In this document: one piece after another, positions 35,857 through 49,007 of the stretch
Layout of the letters: each line of letters starts with the position of its first letter
How positions within the stretch are numbered: the stretch's first letter is position 1
Source of the DNA: Betaproteobacteria bacterium
Lineage (GTDB): Bacteria; Pseudomonadota; Gammaproteobacteria; Burkholderiales; Burkholderiaceae
Assembly: GCA_009927445.1 (NCBI GenBank)
Contig: RFMZ01000213.1
Location: 1 to 64,000, forward strand
DNA length: 64,000 bases
Reading direction: 5' to 3'
The notes under the pieces: generated by a model
Seen by the model: the letters and a program-made list of their open reading frames with translations, nothing else
Told to the model about the DNA's origin: nothing
Databases searched by the model: none
Position numbers and translations under genes: made by a program

Positions 35857-36535
35857 AACACTGCCCCCGCCAGGTGCCCTTCGGGTTAATTGGTTCGAAG
35901 CGAGTAAACATCGACTCAGAAAAGTATTGACCCTGTAGTGCACTACGAATTGCTTCTAAGTGAGCCCCTTGGCGGGCATATTGATCCATGTGTTGAGCCG
36001 ATTCCCAGATCGTAAAAGTAGCTTGTCGGAAATAGGGTGCTTCGCCTAGGCCGGCGGCTAAAAGGCATCCTGGAGAATTTTGAAGTTCCAATTCCGCAGG
36101 GGGTGCTTTTGACCAAAATGCTTTAGCACGAAGAGGATGAATAGACGCACGGGTAATTGCAGCAATTGGGCTATTGACAGGCTCCGTTGCGCAAACTGAG
36201 ATGGCGTTCCCAGCCCAAGAGCCCTTTGAGGAATAGGCTTGCAGAGTCACTGTAAAGAACTCTCTAGCATGCTTTTGGTAATCTTTAATGAGTGGAGAGT
36301 GGTTCAAAAATTCTTGGGCGTTCGCTAGAGAGTCAAACAGGCAGAAAAGTCCTTGCTTATGAAAGCTAGGGCGGACATCAAAGCCACCTTGAAAGCCACT
36401 ACCTAGAATTTTATAAAACTGCAGACCTGGAATATGTCGCAGGTCAAAGCGACCAATAACAAAACGTAGTAGTCCCCAAGTGAGCGACTTGGGCATGTAA
36501 TCGATTAGACAAAGAACAGCTGTTTGCTGCGCCAT
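35849..36535 (-). CDS. crtA: Spheroidene monooxygenase CrtA
   Basis: CrtA converts spheroidene to spheroidenone with oxygen, which is typical of aerobically pigmented phototrophs. The 228-residue protein starts at the ATG at 36535 (MAQQTAVLCLIDY) and shows the family blocks KILGSGFQGGFDVRPSFHKQ, ATFTIWESAQHMDQYAR and the C-terminal FTRFEPINPKGTW. An upstream in-frame start at 36622 would intrude into ppsR. It starts seven bases after the ppsR stop and overlaps the crtD start, so all four minus-strand genes form one unit. Confidence 0.93.
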   Translation of the reverse strand: MAQQTAVLCLIDYMPKSLTWGLLRFVIGRFDLRHIPGLQFYKILGSGFQGGFDVRPSFHKQGLFCLFDSLANAQEFLNHSPLIKDYQKHAREFFTVTLQAYSSKGSWAGNAISVCATEPVNSPIAAITRASIHPLRAKAFWSKAPPAELELQNSPGCLLAAGLGEAPYFRQATFTIWESAQHMDQYARQGAHLEAIRSALQGQYFSESMFTRFEPINPKGTWRGQCFG

Positions 36536-36542
36536 AAAACGT

Positions 36543-37970
36543 TTAAATATCTTCTGGGCTACTTGGCTCGGTAATACCAAATCGACGCATCTTGATATAC
36601 AGGCTTTGCCTAGATAAGCCAAGCATTTCTGAAGCTGAAACGCGGTTATTCATAGTCAGGTCAAGTGCTGACATAATGCATAGCTTTTCGATCATATCGG
36701 TTGTTTCGCTCACGATTTCGCGCAGGGGAACCCGACCCACAAGCTCAGTTAGTTTGTGAGCAGTTTTTTTCACATCATCATCCGACGAACGATTTCGTTG
36801 GGTAATCCGTGGGCCAATACGTCTTAAGCTAAAGCCCACGACCGGCATACCGTCTAGTTGTGCTTTGACCGCGGAGATCTCAACTTCATCACCCACATCT
36901 GAACTTTCATTAGGAACTAAGGTTGTTGCATAGTGGTTCACTGAATCTCGATCTTTGAGATTATTCAGGATTATTTTTAGGTCAATATTAGAACGTCCCA
37001 GATAATTATCAAAAGACTCTCCAATGACTTGCTCTCTTTTTTCGAGATGAATCATTTTTAAGAAAGTTTTATTCGCAGACAGGATAGTTCCTTGCGGATC
37101 AGTGACGACGAAAGAATCCGCTGAAGAGTCGATGGCATTCAGAAGAAGTTGGCTTGGCAGGCTCTGATGATCGACATTCTTTGTTTGGGAATATGGAGTC
37201 AGATTAATTAAGAAAACAGTTTGATTTTCTTCGCGCAGAAAATTTGCAGTAAATTCAACAGACGTTAAACTTTTAGTCAGCTTTAGTTGAATTTTCTTGG
37301 CAAGGTTCGTATTGCGTGTTGAGTTGAGAATATCTTGAAATTTCGGAAAGTCATCCATACTAATGAACTCAGCCAATGACTTGCCAAGTAGTTTTTTGCC
37401 GGAGTCTGATAGAAGCTCATTTGCGACTGGATTTACTTCAAGTATTTTGAACGAGTTACCATCAAGAATGACATGGGCGGTAAGGCTTAGGTCAAATAAC
37501 TGTTTGTACCTAGCTTCTGCGAAGCGCAGTCTGAGGTAATCCGTTTCAATAGCTTGTTGAGCTTCTACAAGGCGTTGTTGGAGGTTTGCTAGGTTTCGCA
37601 AGTCTTTACCAACAGCAATAATTTTATTATCCTTATAGACTTGAATAGTGGACATCATTAATGGTAAAGATGAGCCATCAGCCATGAGGATGTTAATTTG
37701 GCGCCAGCGATGAGATTCTTCCGCATCTTTCGGATTTAGTAAGGCGGCAACTTTTTTCTTACTATCGATGGCGGTATGGTCAATCCAGTAGGATCCCACC
37801 AGTTTTTGGAGAGCATTCAGTCCTGGAGTTTGTGTATTAATGACATTCTCGACCATTCCCTGTTGGTCCATGATGACCACTGCATCAGCAACATGTGACA
37901 CTAAATGTGCAGCTGTTTGCGCATCGATATTGTCGATATGTTTTTGGATTTTAGTTGGGTCAATATTCAT
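36543..37970 (-). CDS. ppsR: Photosynthesis repressor PpsR/CrtJ
   Basis: PpsR binds TGT-N12-ACA palindromes and represses bch, crt and puf genes in the presence of oxygen. The 475-residue protein has an N-terminal PAS-like region (about 20-115), a glutamine-rich coiled linker (LQQRLVEAQQAIETDYLRLR), two PAS domains (about 165-250 and 285-400) and a Fis-type helix-turn-helix at the end (SASEMLGLSRQSLYIKMRRFGI). The sequence contains one cysteine only, in EKLCIMSALD just before the HTH. That position resembles the redox-active HTH cysteine of CrtJ. The second cysteine used for an intramolecular disulfide in some homologues is absent. It heads ppsR-crtA-crtD-crtC. Confidence 0.93.
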   Translation of the reverse strand: MNIDPTKIQKHIDNIDAQTAAHLVSHVADAVVIMDQQGMVENVINTQTPGLNALQKLVGSYWIDHTAIDSKKKVAALLNPKDAEESHRWRQINILMADGSSLPLMMSTIQVYKDNKIIAVGKDLRNLANLQQRLVEAQQAIETDYLRLRFAEARYKQLFDLSLTAHVILDGNSFKILEVNPVANELLSDSGKKLLGKSLAEFISMDDFPKFQDILNSTRNTNLAKKIQLKLTKSLTSVEFTANFLREENQTVFLINLTPYSQTKNVDHQSLPSQLLLNAIDSSADSFVVTDPQGTILSANKTFLKMIHLEKREQVIGESFDNYLGRSNIDLKIILNNLKDRDSVNHYATTLVPNESSDVGDEVEISAVKAQLDGMPVVGFSLRRIGPRITQRNRSSDDDVKKTAHKLTELVGRVPLREIVSETTDMIEKLCIMSALDLTMNNRVSASEMLGLSRQSLYIKMRRFGITEPSSPEDI

Positions 37971-38039
37971 TAATTTGTTTTGTGTGGTTTATAAGCTCAA
38001 GGATTTATTTAAATAGGAGTTTGATTAATTATTATTTGA

Positions 38040-38939
38040 TTAGCTAAGGCTACGAAGTCTATGATCTGTAACTAAAATTTCTGCTCGGCGAATTGCATCA
38101 TTTGCATCAGCTGATTTAATTTCTGCTTCAACATTATCAAATAGTTCTGGGGACGTTGAAAAAAGTGGGCCTCCGACCATAAAGGTGACATGGGGATTCA
38201 TGGAACGAGCTCGGAGTGATGCGATCATCTCATTCAGACCATCGAGTTGTTCTTCGAAGCCGATGGATATACCAATCACATCAAACCATTGGGAGAAGAT
38301 CAGGTTGTTGACTTCCTCAGGGGTTAAATTGGGCTCTCCCCAGACTCGCCAGCCGGCTCTTCGAAAAAACTCTACTACAATAAAAAGGCCAAGGGTATGT
38401 TGTGAGCGTGGTGCTGGAAGTAAAAGCGCATTCAGATTTCCCATCGGTGCGCTGTTTTGGGCCTGAAAATCTTTACTTAAGCCATAAAGAGCGTTTTGCA
38501 AACGCCAAAGACCGATAGTAACCTCGGTAAATGTGCACTCGTCTTCTTCCCACATGAGGCCTAATTTTCGAGCTGTTTGCGGAATGAGGTCCAAGTAAAT
38601 AGAATCCATGGAGATATTTTTTGCGGCGAATTTTTGGATTAAGTCGGTACAGTCTTCTTGGTTACCGTGTAGGATAATTTCCAGCAAAAGTTCAACTTCA
38701 CTGTCTTGAATATTGCGTTGCCCAGTTGAAGCTAGTTCTTCGAGAGGAGCTTTTGCTTTATGGCTGACTAAGAGTCTTGGGATGATTTCCTGATCCAGCA
38801 TATTGATGAGGATATCCACGGGATCTTTGTTGGGAAAAATATTTTGATGAATAGTATTTGACTGCGAAGAACTCTCTGCGTCCTCTGCCCCCCAGCAGGT
38901 ATCTGTAGGATCAAACGAGATATTTGAGTTTTGCCGCAT
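38040..38939 (-). CDS. AerR/PpaA-type B12-binding regulator 2
   Basis: This is a second protein with the AerR/PpaA layout: a divergent N-terminus, a helical part with WEEDECTFTEVTIGLWRLQN, and a cobalamin-binding domain starting PAPRSQHTLGLFIVVEFFRR with the candidate His ligand. I use the ATG at 38939 (MRQNSNISFDPT, 299 residues) because GGAGG lies a few bases upstream; a GTG at 39014 in the same frame would place the start inside the operator region. It is divergent to bchF across a region with PpsR-type sites and lies upstream of ppsR on the same strand. It is a clear paralogue of the gene at 28333-29322. Confidence 0.82.
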   Translation of the reverse strand: MRQNSNISFDPTDTCWGAEDAESSSQSNTIHQNIFPNKDPVDILINMLDQEIIPRLLVSHKAKAPLEELASTGQRNIQDSEVELLLEIILHGNQEDCTDLIQKFAAKNISMDSIYLDLIPQTARKLGLMWEEDECTFTEVTIGLWRLQNALYGLSKDFQAQNSAPMGNLNALLLPAPRSQHTLGLFIVVEFFRRAGWRVWGEPNLTPEEVNNLIFSQWFDVIGISIGFEEQLDGLNEMIASLRARSMNPHVTFMVGGPLFSTSPELFDNVEAEIKSADANDAIRRAEILVTDHRLRSLS

Positions 38940-39014
38940 TTCAGCCTCCAAAAAGGGGGTATAACAAGACGAAATTAACGAGAGACAACCCATCAGCGAA
39001 GTGGGGAAATGCAC

Positions 39015-39032
39015 TGTCCACTCTAATTTACA
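39015..39032. promoter_or_regulatory. PpsR/CrtJ operator between aerR-type gene 2 and bchF
   Basis: The sequence TGTCCACTCTAATTTACA is an exact TGT-N12-ACA site, 75 bases upstream of the regulator start on the minus strand. Two one-mismatch copies lie nearer bchF: TGC-N12-ACA at 39049-39066 and CGT-N12-ACA at 39107-39124. The cluster of three sites suggests that both divergent units are controlled. Confidence 0.72.
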
Positions 39033-39070
39033 CTAATTAAATAAATAATGCCTAATTATTTTTACACTAA

Positions 39071-39083
39071 TTAGGGTAAATAC
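39071..39083 (+). promoter_or_regulatory. Shared PGC promoter motif before bchF
   Basis: TTAGGGTAAATAC is identical over 13 bases to the element before bchC. It lies 97 bases upstream of bchF, among the PpsR-type sites. The factor is unknown. Confidence 0.45.
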
Positions 39084-39167
39084 TATATTTTGTGTACAGT
39101 AATGAGCGTAAACTTTAGTTGACAGTTTAATTGCTTGGCCTGATCAAGTTGAAATTGGAATTTTTAA

Positions 39168-42588
<3,421 letters not shown>

Positions 42589-42592
42589 TTAA

Positions 42593-43512
<920 letters not shown>

Positions 43513-43513
<1 letters not shown>

Positions 43514-44208
43514 TGACTAGTATTCATTACGAAAAAAAACGTAGCGAGCTGCTCAATTACTTTGATCGGACAGCCGCTGACGCGTGGGCAAAGTTAACCT
43601 CGGATGTGCCAGTTAGCGGTATTCGAGCAACGGTGCGCGCAGGGCGTGACCAAATGCGGCAAATTTTATTAGATCGCTTACCCACCGATTTAACGGGCAG
43701 ACGCGTGTTAGATGCTGGTTGTGGGACTGGCGCTTTAGCAAATGAATTAGCCAAGCGCGGGGCGCACGTCATTGCGATTGACTTATCACCAACTTTAATT
43801 GCATTAGCTAAAGAGCGTTACCATGCGCACCTTGGAGCAATTGAGTTCTACTCTGGTGATATGCTAGATTCACAATATGGCGTATTTGATTATGTGGTTT
43901 GTATGGATTCGGTGATTCACTATCAGTCTCCAGATACTGTGCAGGTTCTAGAGCGCTTAGCTCAAAATACGCAAGAAAAAATTATTTTTACTTTTGCCCC
44001 TAGTAATTTTTTGTTGGAGAGCATGATCCGACTTGGAAAAATATTCCCGAAAAAAGACCGATCACCTTTCATCATACCTATTTCAGAAAAAAAACTACAG
44101 GAGCAAATTGAATTATCAAGTGGACTAGACCGGTGGAGTATTACTTTTTCTCAGCGGGTATCGAGTAGTTTTTATCAATCACAGGCCATGGAGTTAACGC
44201 GTCGATGA
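43513..44208 (+). CDS. bchM: Magnesium-protoporphyrin O-methyltransferase
   Basis: BchM methylates the C13 propionate of Mg-protoporphyrin IX using S-adenosylmethionine, giving the substrate of AcsF. The 231-residue protein has a class I SAM-binding motif VLDAGCGTGALANELAKRG and the acidic end of the second strand VIAIDLSPTLI. The C-terminal part RWSITFSQRVSSSFYQSQAMELTRR is typical. Its TGA overlaps the lhaA ATG. Confidence 0.96.
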
Positions 44209-45630
44209 GCTCTCAGTTTTGGGTCACTATGAAATCGTGGAAAGCGGTTAGCCCCCGCTTTTTACCGTTCGCAGATGTGATTAGTGAAAATTTACCTTTA
44301 TCAAGATTAATTCGTTTATCGCTATTTCAATTTAGTGTTGGCATGGCAGCGACGTTGCTCATAGGAACATTGAATCGTGTGCTCATCGTAGAGATGGGAG
44401 TCAGTGCATGGTTAGTGCCGTGATGGTCGCTTTGCCCCTAGTTTTTGCTCCATTTCGAGCTTTGATCGGTTTTAAATCAGATCATCATAAATCGGTTTTA
44501 GGTTGGCGTCGTGTGCCCTACATTTGGATTGGAACGATTTTGCAGTTTGGCGGCTTGTCGATTATGCCATTTGCGCTTATTTTATTATCGGGTGATACGC
44601 ATTGGCCGATGTGGTTTAGTCACTTAGCAGCAGCATTAGCTTTTTTATTGGTTGGTGCGGGGATGCAGACGGTACAAACAGCTGGTTTAGCCTTAGCTAC
44701 GGATATTGCCCCTGAAAAGGATCGACCAAGGGTTGTTGCTTTGATGTATGTCATGTTATTAGTTGGTATGGTAATTAGCGGTATTGTATTTAGTTTCTTT
44801 TTAGAGCCTTTTACGCAAATCCAATTAATTCAGGTTGTACAAGGCGCAGCCTCTGTCACAGTGGCTTTAAATGTGATTGCCTTATGGAAGCAAGAGGCTC
44901 GTCAGCCGCATAAAACCCGCCGAGAGGATTTAGCTCCTCCTTTTAAGAAGACCTGGGATCAATTTGTGAGTAACTATCAAGTAAAGCGCTTTTTAATTAC
45001 TTTAGGATTAGGAACAGCGGCTTTTAGTATGCAAGATATTATTTTAGAGCCCTACGGTGGACAAATACTGAATTTGACTGTATCTCAAACAAGCTTTCTG
45101 ACGGCATTAATGTCTGCTGGCTCTTTGTTAGCTTTTGCTTTATCTGCTAAGTGGCTATCCAAGGGTATGAATCCTTATCGAATTGCTTCAGTCGCTCTTT
45201 TAGTGGGTTTGATTGCCTTTAGTGCGGTCATTTTTTCGGAGCCAATGGAATCCCTTTTGTTTCGTATAGGCTCATTTTTAATTGGTTTTGGAGCAGGATT
45301 ATTTTCAGTAAGTACCTTAATTATTGCGATGCAGATGGATAACTTAGGTATGACTGGACTAGCATTGGGGCTTGGGGAGCAGTCAATACATCGGCCTCAG
45401 GTATCGCAATTTCTTAGGTGGATTGATTCGTGATGTGGTCTCAGATCTGGCTTTAAACGGCGTATTAGGAGAGGTGATGAATACTCCAGGCATCGGGTAT
45501 AGCGTTGTATATCACATTGAAATTTATTTTATTCGCGACATTAGTTGCGATGGGCCCATTAGTTTTGTATCGGAAGAAAGAAGTAAAACTGCAAGCAACA
45601 AAGCTTGGATTTGTTGATTTACCAAGTTGA
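44205..45630 (+). CDS. lhaA: LH1 assembly transporter-like protein LhaA, with several frameshifts
   Basis: LhaA is a BCD-family MFS membrane protein needed for light-harvesting 1 assembly, probably by handling bacteriochlorophyll. Reading all frames gives one conserved protein of about 475 residues: LNRVLIVEMGVSAWL, then MVALPLVFAPFRALIGFKSD, then AWGAVNTSASGIAIS, then LGGLIRDVVSDLALNGVLG and GYSVVYHIEIY, and a last piece LVAMGPLVLYRKKEV to the TGA at 45628. The joins need four single-base corrections in homopolymers: G at 44417, G run 45367-45370, TT at 45414-45415, and one T too many at 45527-45530. Four indels in one gene exceed any other gene here. It follows bchM with a 4-base overlap and precedes puhA, the normal PGC order. 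Confidence 0.88.
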
Positions 45631-45652
45631 ATTTTTAATTAAGGAGATAGTT

Positions 45653-46423
45653 ATGACTGGAACTGGAGCAATTACCGCGTACTGGGATGTGGCATCAGTA
45701 GTATTTACCCTCTTCATTTTATTTTTTATTGGTTTGGTAGTTCATCTAACCCTAGAAGGTAAAAGAGAGGGCTTTCCGCTGGAGACTGAACGCTATGGCA
45801 CGATTAAAAATGAAGGCGGCATCTTAGGTATGCCAAGTTCAAAAATATTTAAAACAGAGTTTGGTAAGACTTATGAAGCTCCATTAGCAACTCCGCCTGC
45901 GCCAGAGGTGTTAAATGCAGTCCCGGCGCACCACATGAATGGTGCACCACTGGTACCGGTTGGTAACCCTTTGTTGGCTGGAGTTGGTCCTGGATCATAT
46001 GCGAATCGAGCTGATGTGCCTGATGTAGGATTGCATGGTGAGCCTAGAATAGTACCCCTTCGAAAACTCCCTAGTTTTAGTGTCTTAAAGGGTGACAAAA
46101 ATCCGATTGGAATGCAAGTTTACGGTGCGGATGATCATTCTGCAGGAGTAATTTCTGACGTCTGGATTGATCATATGGAATCGATGATTCGGTATTTAGA
46201 AATTCAATTAGCCGGCGGTGGCCATGTCCTGATGCCGATGAACTTTGCCAAAATTCACTCTCATCGGGTATCTGTAAAGGCTATTCTAGCAGCCCAATTT
46301 AAGCAAGTACCAGTGATCAAAAATCCTGAGCAAATTACCTTGCTAGAAGAAGAAAAAATTATGGCTTATTTTGGGGCGGGCACTTTATATGCAACTCCTC
46401 AGCGTCAGGAGCCAGTTGCATGA
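45653..46423 (+). CDS. puhA: Photosynthetic reaction centre H subunit
   Basis: PuhA caps the reaction centre on the cytoplasmic side and guides proton uptake to the QB site. From the ATG at 45653, with AAGGAG upstream, it is 256 residues. One membrane helix near the N-terminus (VVFTLFILFFIGLVVHL) is followed by RREGYP-like EGKREGFPLETERYG and a PRC-barrel domain with DVWIDHMESMIRYLEI. An in-frame start at 45605 overlaps the lhaA end and is less likely. Its stop overlaps puhB by four bases. Confidence 0.97.
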   Translation: MTGTGAITAYWDVASVVFTLFILFFIGLVVHLTLEGKREGFPLETERYGTIKNEGGILGMPSSKIFKTEFGKTYEAPLATPPAPEVLNAVPAHHMNGAPLVPVGNPLLAGVGPGSYANRADVPDVGLHGEPRIVPLRKLPSFSVLKGDKNPIGMQVYGADDHSAGVISDVWIDHMESMIRYLEIQLAGGGHVLMPMNFAKIHSHRVSVKAILAAQFKQVPVIKNPEQITLLEEEKIMAYFGAGTLYATPQRQEPVA

Positions 46424-47133
46424 GAACCGACCTCAATAATGGCCGAGAGTATGAGTTAGAGGCTGAATATGGCTTGCCGGAGACCTTGCCCAAAGATGAA
46501 AGAGTTCTTTGGCAGGGTTCGCCAAACCACTGGGTAATCGCGAAGGAAGTATTTTTTATCCGCGTGGTTGCGGCTTATTTTTTAGCCATTATTTTGTATC
46601 AGCTCGTCGATGGTTACTACGCCGGTAGTTTGATTAATGGACTGCTTGTTTCTAGTGTATGGATGGCAGCATTAAGCTTAATCGGTTTATTACTATTATG
46701 GTCTTTAGCCTATTTGGTTAGTCGTACAACGGTCTACACCTTAACGAATAAGCGGATTGTGATGCGAGTTGGGATTGTCTTGACGATGAGTTTTAACTTA
46801 CCTCTCAAAACTATTGTGGCCGCAGATATTCGCAAAGGCAAAAAAGGCTTTGGAGATATTCCATTAACTATCTGTGCTGACACAAAGATTGCCTATGTCC
46901 ATTTATGGCCGCACGCTAGACCGTTTCACTTGGCAAATCCAAAGCCGATGTTGCGGTGTATCGATCAAGTAGAGCATGTTTCAACACTATTGTCCAGAGC
47001 TTGGTGTGCAGAGCATCAAGTTGAATTAAATCAAGTTCAAAATGTGACCAAGACAAACTTGGGTAGTTTTGGTAATAGCAACGATTCAGAGATACAACAA
47101 AATCAATTTCAACCTGGGCTAGGAACTTTATGA
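46420..47133 (+). CDS. puhB: Photosynthetic complex assembly protein PuhB
   Basis: PuhB assists reaction-centre assembly in purple bacteria. The 237-residue protein has the family start EYGLPETLPKDERVLWQGSP, two or three membrane segments (VVAAYFLAIILYQ, LIGLLLLWSLAYLVS) and a PH-like domain (TTVYTLTNKRIVMRVGIVLTMSFNLPL). It overlaps puhA by four bases and puhC by four. Confidence 0.93.
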   Translation: MRTDLNNGREYELEAEYGLPETLPKDERVLWQGSPNHWVIAKEVFFIRVVAAYFLAIILYQLVDGYYAGSLINGLLVSSVWMAALSLIGLLLLWSLAYLVSRTTVYTLTNKRIVMRVGIVLTMSFNLPLKTIVAADIRKGKKGFGDIPLTICADTKIAYVHLWPHARPFHLANPKPMLRCIDQVEHVSTLLSRAWCAEHQVELNQVQNVTKTNLGSFGNSNDSEIQQNQFQPGLGTL

Positions 47134-47588
47134 GCTATGTCTTTCCAAAATCTACGATGCCTGTATCGCTCAAGGCAGCAATTATTTGTGTCCTCATTAG
47201 TGTTGTCGGATTTGTGATGTCACAATTATTTAATGACTACCGCTTAAGTAGGTTAGATGAAGTGCCGGTTATATCTAGGATGTTGCAATTTAAAGATCAA
47301 AAAGATGGTGCTGTTTTAGTGATTGATGTAAAAAATAATGAAGTTTTGGAGGTGATTGAAGGTGAGGCGGGTTTTGTCCGTGGTGTCCTGCGAGCGATTA
47401 ACCGAGAAAGGCGGATGCGAGGTATCTCGCAAGAGGAGCCAATGCAACTGGCGGCTTATCAAGATGGTCGTTTGATTCTTGAGGATCCAAAAACAAAAGT
47501 ATTGATCGAGTTAGAGTCATTTGGTAAGACCAATGCTGAATCATTTAGTACCTTACTGATGAAAAAGACGATGGTAAAGGGTTCCTAA
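47130..47588 (+). CDS. puhC: Photosynthetic complex assembly protein PuhC
   Basis: PuhC promotes assembly of the RC-LH1 complex. The 152-residue protein has one N-terminal membrane anchor (AAIICVLISVVGFVMSQLF) and a periplasmic domain with the conserved pattern GFVRGVLRAINRERRMRGI and a C-terminal block KTKVLIELESFGKTNAESF. The start overlaps puhB by four bases and the stop overlaps the next gene by one. Confidence 0.9.
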   Translation: MSYVFPKSTMPVSLKAAIICVLISVVGFVMSQLFNDYRLSRLDEVPVISRMLQFKDQKDGAVLVIDVKNNEVLEVIEGEAGFVRGVLRAINRERRMRGISQEEPMQLAAYQDGRLILEDPKTKVLIELESFGKTNAESFSTLLMKKTMVKGS

Positions 47589-47902
47589 TGAGTAAGCAAA
47601 TAGTCCCTTATCAATTAGAGATGGCTAATACTTGGGAAGATTTATATGCCCATGTTGACTTATATGATGTGGATCTTGGTCCTGGGGATATTGTGCAATT
47701 AATTGATGCGCCAATAACACTAGCGTATGGTCAAAAGAGGGTTGTCCAGGGTCAGGCTAAGTATAGGAGGGCCAGTTTATTCTCACGATTTTGGACGCGT
47801 TTTATTGCCAGATTTGAGATTACCATGTTGTATGAGGTCAGTTTTTCTTCAACTAGGTACTATAAAAATAGCGTGCCTAAATTGCATCAAAAACCCATAT
47901 AA
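47588..47902 (+). CDS. Conserved small PGC protein upstream of acsF
   Basis: This is a 104-residue soluble protein between puhC and acsF. Conserved features are an early region PGDIVQLIDAPI and a C-terminal block FWTRFIARFEITMLYEVSFS, which I recall from the same place in other photosynthesis clusters. No catalytic motif is visible. The start overlaps the puhC stop by one base, so it is co-translated with the assembly genes. Its role is not known to me; assembly or cyclase support is a guess from position. Confidence 0.75.
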   Translation: MSKQIVPYQLEMANTWEDLYAHVDLYDVDLGPGDIVQLIDAPITLAYGQKRVVQGQAKYRRASLFSRFWTRFIARFEITMLYEVSFSSTRYYKNSVPKLHQKPI

Positions 47903-47925
47903 CCACTTATTTTTCGGAACTCACT

Positions 47926-48999
47926 ATGAATACATTAGCCCAAGATTTTCAAGCTGGACAGATTAATGAAGCGACAGATAGGGCATTAGAAAATACCATG
48001 CTAAGTCCGCGATTTTATACGACGGATTTTAAGGAAATGGACCGCATGAGCACCGGTAGCAGTCGGGTTCAGTGGGATCAGTTAATGCAGGAGTTTGCCA
48101 ATGATCCCAATAATGCCCACTTTCAAAGACCAGCAGATATGGTTAACGATTATTCAGATTTGCCGGAGGGCTTATATCAAGAGTTTTTAGATTTTTTAAT
48201 CAGTTCGATCACTTCAGAATTTTCTGGTTGTGTGTTGTACGCCGAAATTAAGAAAAAGATTTCTAATCCTGACTTAAAAGATCTTTTTGGTTATATGGCT
48301 CGCGACGAGAGTCGGCATGCTGGCTTCATTAATCAGTGGTTAAAGGACTTTGGTATTGGCGTAGATTTAGGATTTTTGGCGAGGACAAAAAAATATACAT
48401 TTTTTAAGCCCAAATTTATTTTTTACGCCACCTACTTATCAGAAAAAATTGGTTACGCGCGTTACATTAAGATTTTTAGGCAAGTGGAGAAGCATCCCGA
48501 GTTTCGATTTCATCCCATATTTTTATGGTTTGAGAAATGGTGTAATGACGAATTCCGTCATGGAGAAGCTTTTGCCTTATTAATGCGATCAAATCCGGAG
48601 TTACTCAGGGGTACAAATCGTTTATGGATCCGTTTTTTCTTACTAGCTGTTTTTGCCACGATGTATGTTCGTGATCATGCTAGGGTGGAGTTTCATGAAG
48701 CATTAGGTATTACACCGACGCAGTATGACAAAGAAGTCTTGCAACTAACTTCTGATATTACAAAGCAGGTATTTCCATTTACGCTCAATTTAAGTGATTC
48801 TCGGATGTGGGAGGGCTTTGCCAAACTAAAAGATTTTTCCGATCGGATTGAAGAACAGAAGTTATTACCGGGCGTGCTTCCAGTTGTAAAGCGCTTATAT
48901 TTAGGTCTGCGAGCCGGAATTACTTTTTTTGGTTTGTATCTACTACCGGTGGTCCCGAATGAATTACCTGCGGATGTTCGTCTGCAGCCAGTTTGGTAA
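47926..48999 (+). CDS. acsF: Mg-protoporphyrin IX monomethyl ester oxidative cyclase
   Basis: AcsF forms the fifth (E) ring using molecular oxygen. The 357-residue diiron protein has the ligand motifs RDESRHAGF and NDEFRHGEAF with the preceding Glu in SEFSGCVLYAEI. No bchE (anaerobic cyclase) was found in the window, so pigment synthesis here depends on oxygen. The start at 47926 lies 23 bases after the previous stop. Its end overlaps possible starts of puhE. Confidence 0.97.
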   Translation: MNTLAQDFQAGQINEATDRALENTMLSPRFYTTDFKEMDRMSTGSSRVQWDQLMQEFANDPNNAHFQRPADMVNDYSDLPEGLYQEFLDFLISSITSEFSGCVLYAEIKKKISNPDLKDLFGYMARDESRHAGFINQWLKDFGIGVDLGFLARTKKYTFFKPKFIFYATYLSEKIGYARYIKIFRQVEKHPEFRFHPIFLWFEKWCNDEFRHGEAFALLMRSNPELLRGTNRLWIRFFLLAVFATMYVRDHARVEFHEALGITPTQYDKEVLQLTSDITKQVFPFTLNLSDSRMWEGFAKLKDFSDRIEEQKLLPGVLPVVKRLYLGLRAGITFFGLYLLPVVPNELPADVRLQPVW

Positions 49000-49007
49000 A
49001 GGATGGT

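Noticed and set aside
37976..37993. TGT-N12-ATA upstream of ppsR, possible autoregulation site
   Set aside because: The right half-site is mismatched (ATA instead of ACA) and no second copy is nearby; too weak to list as an operator.
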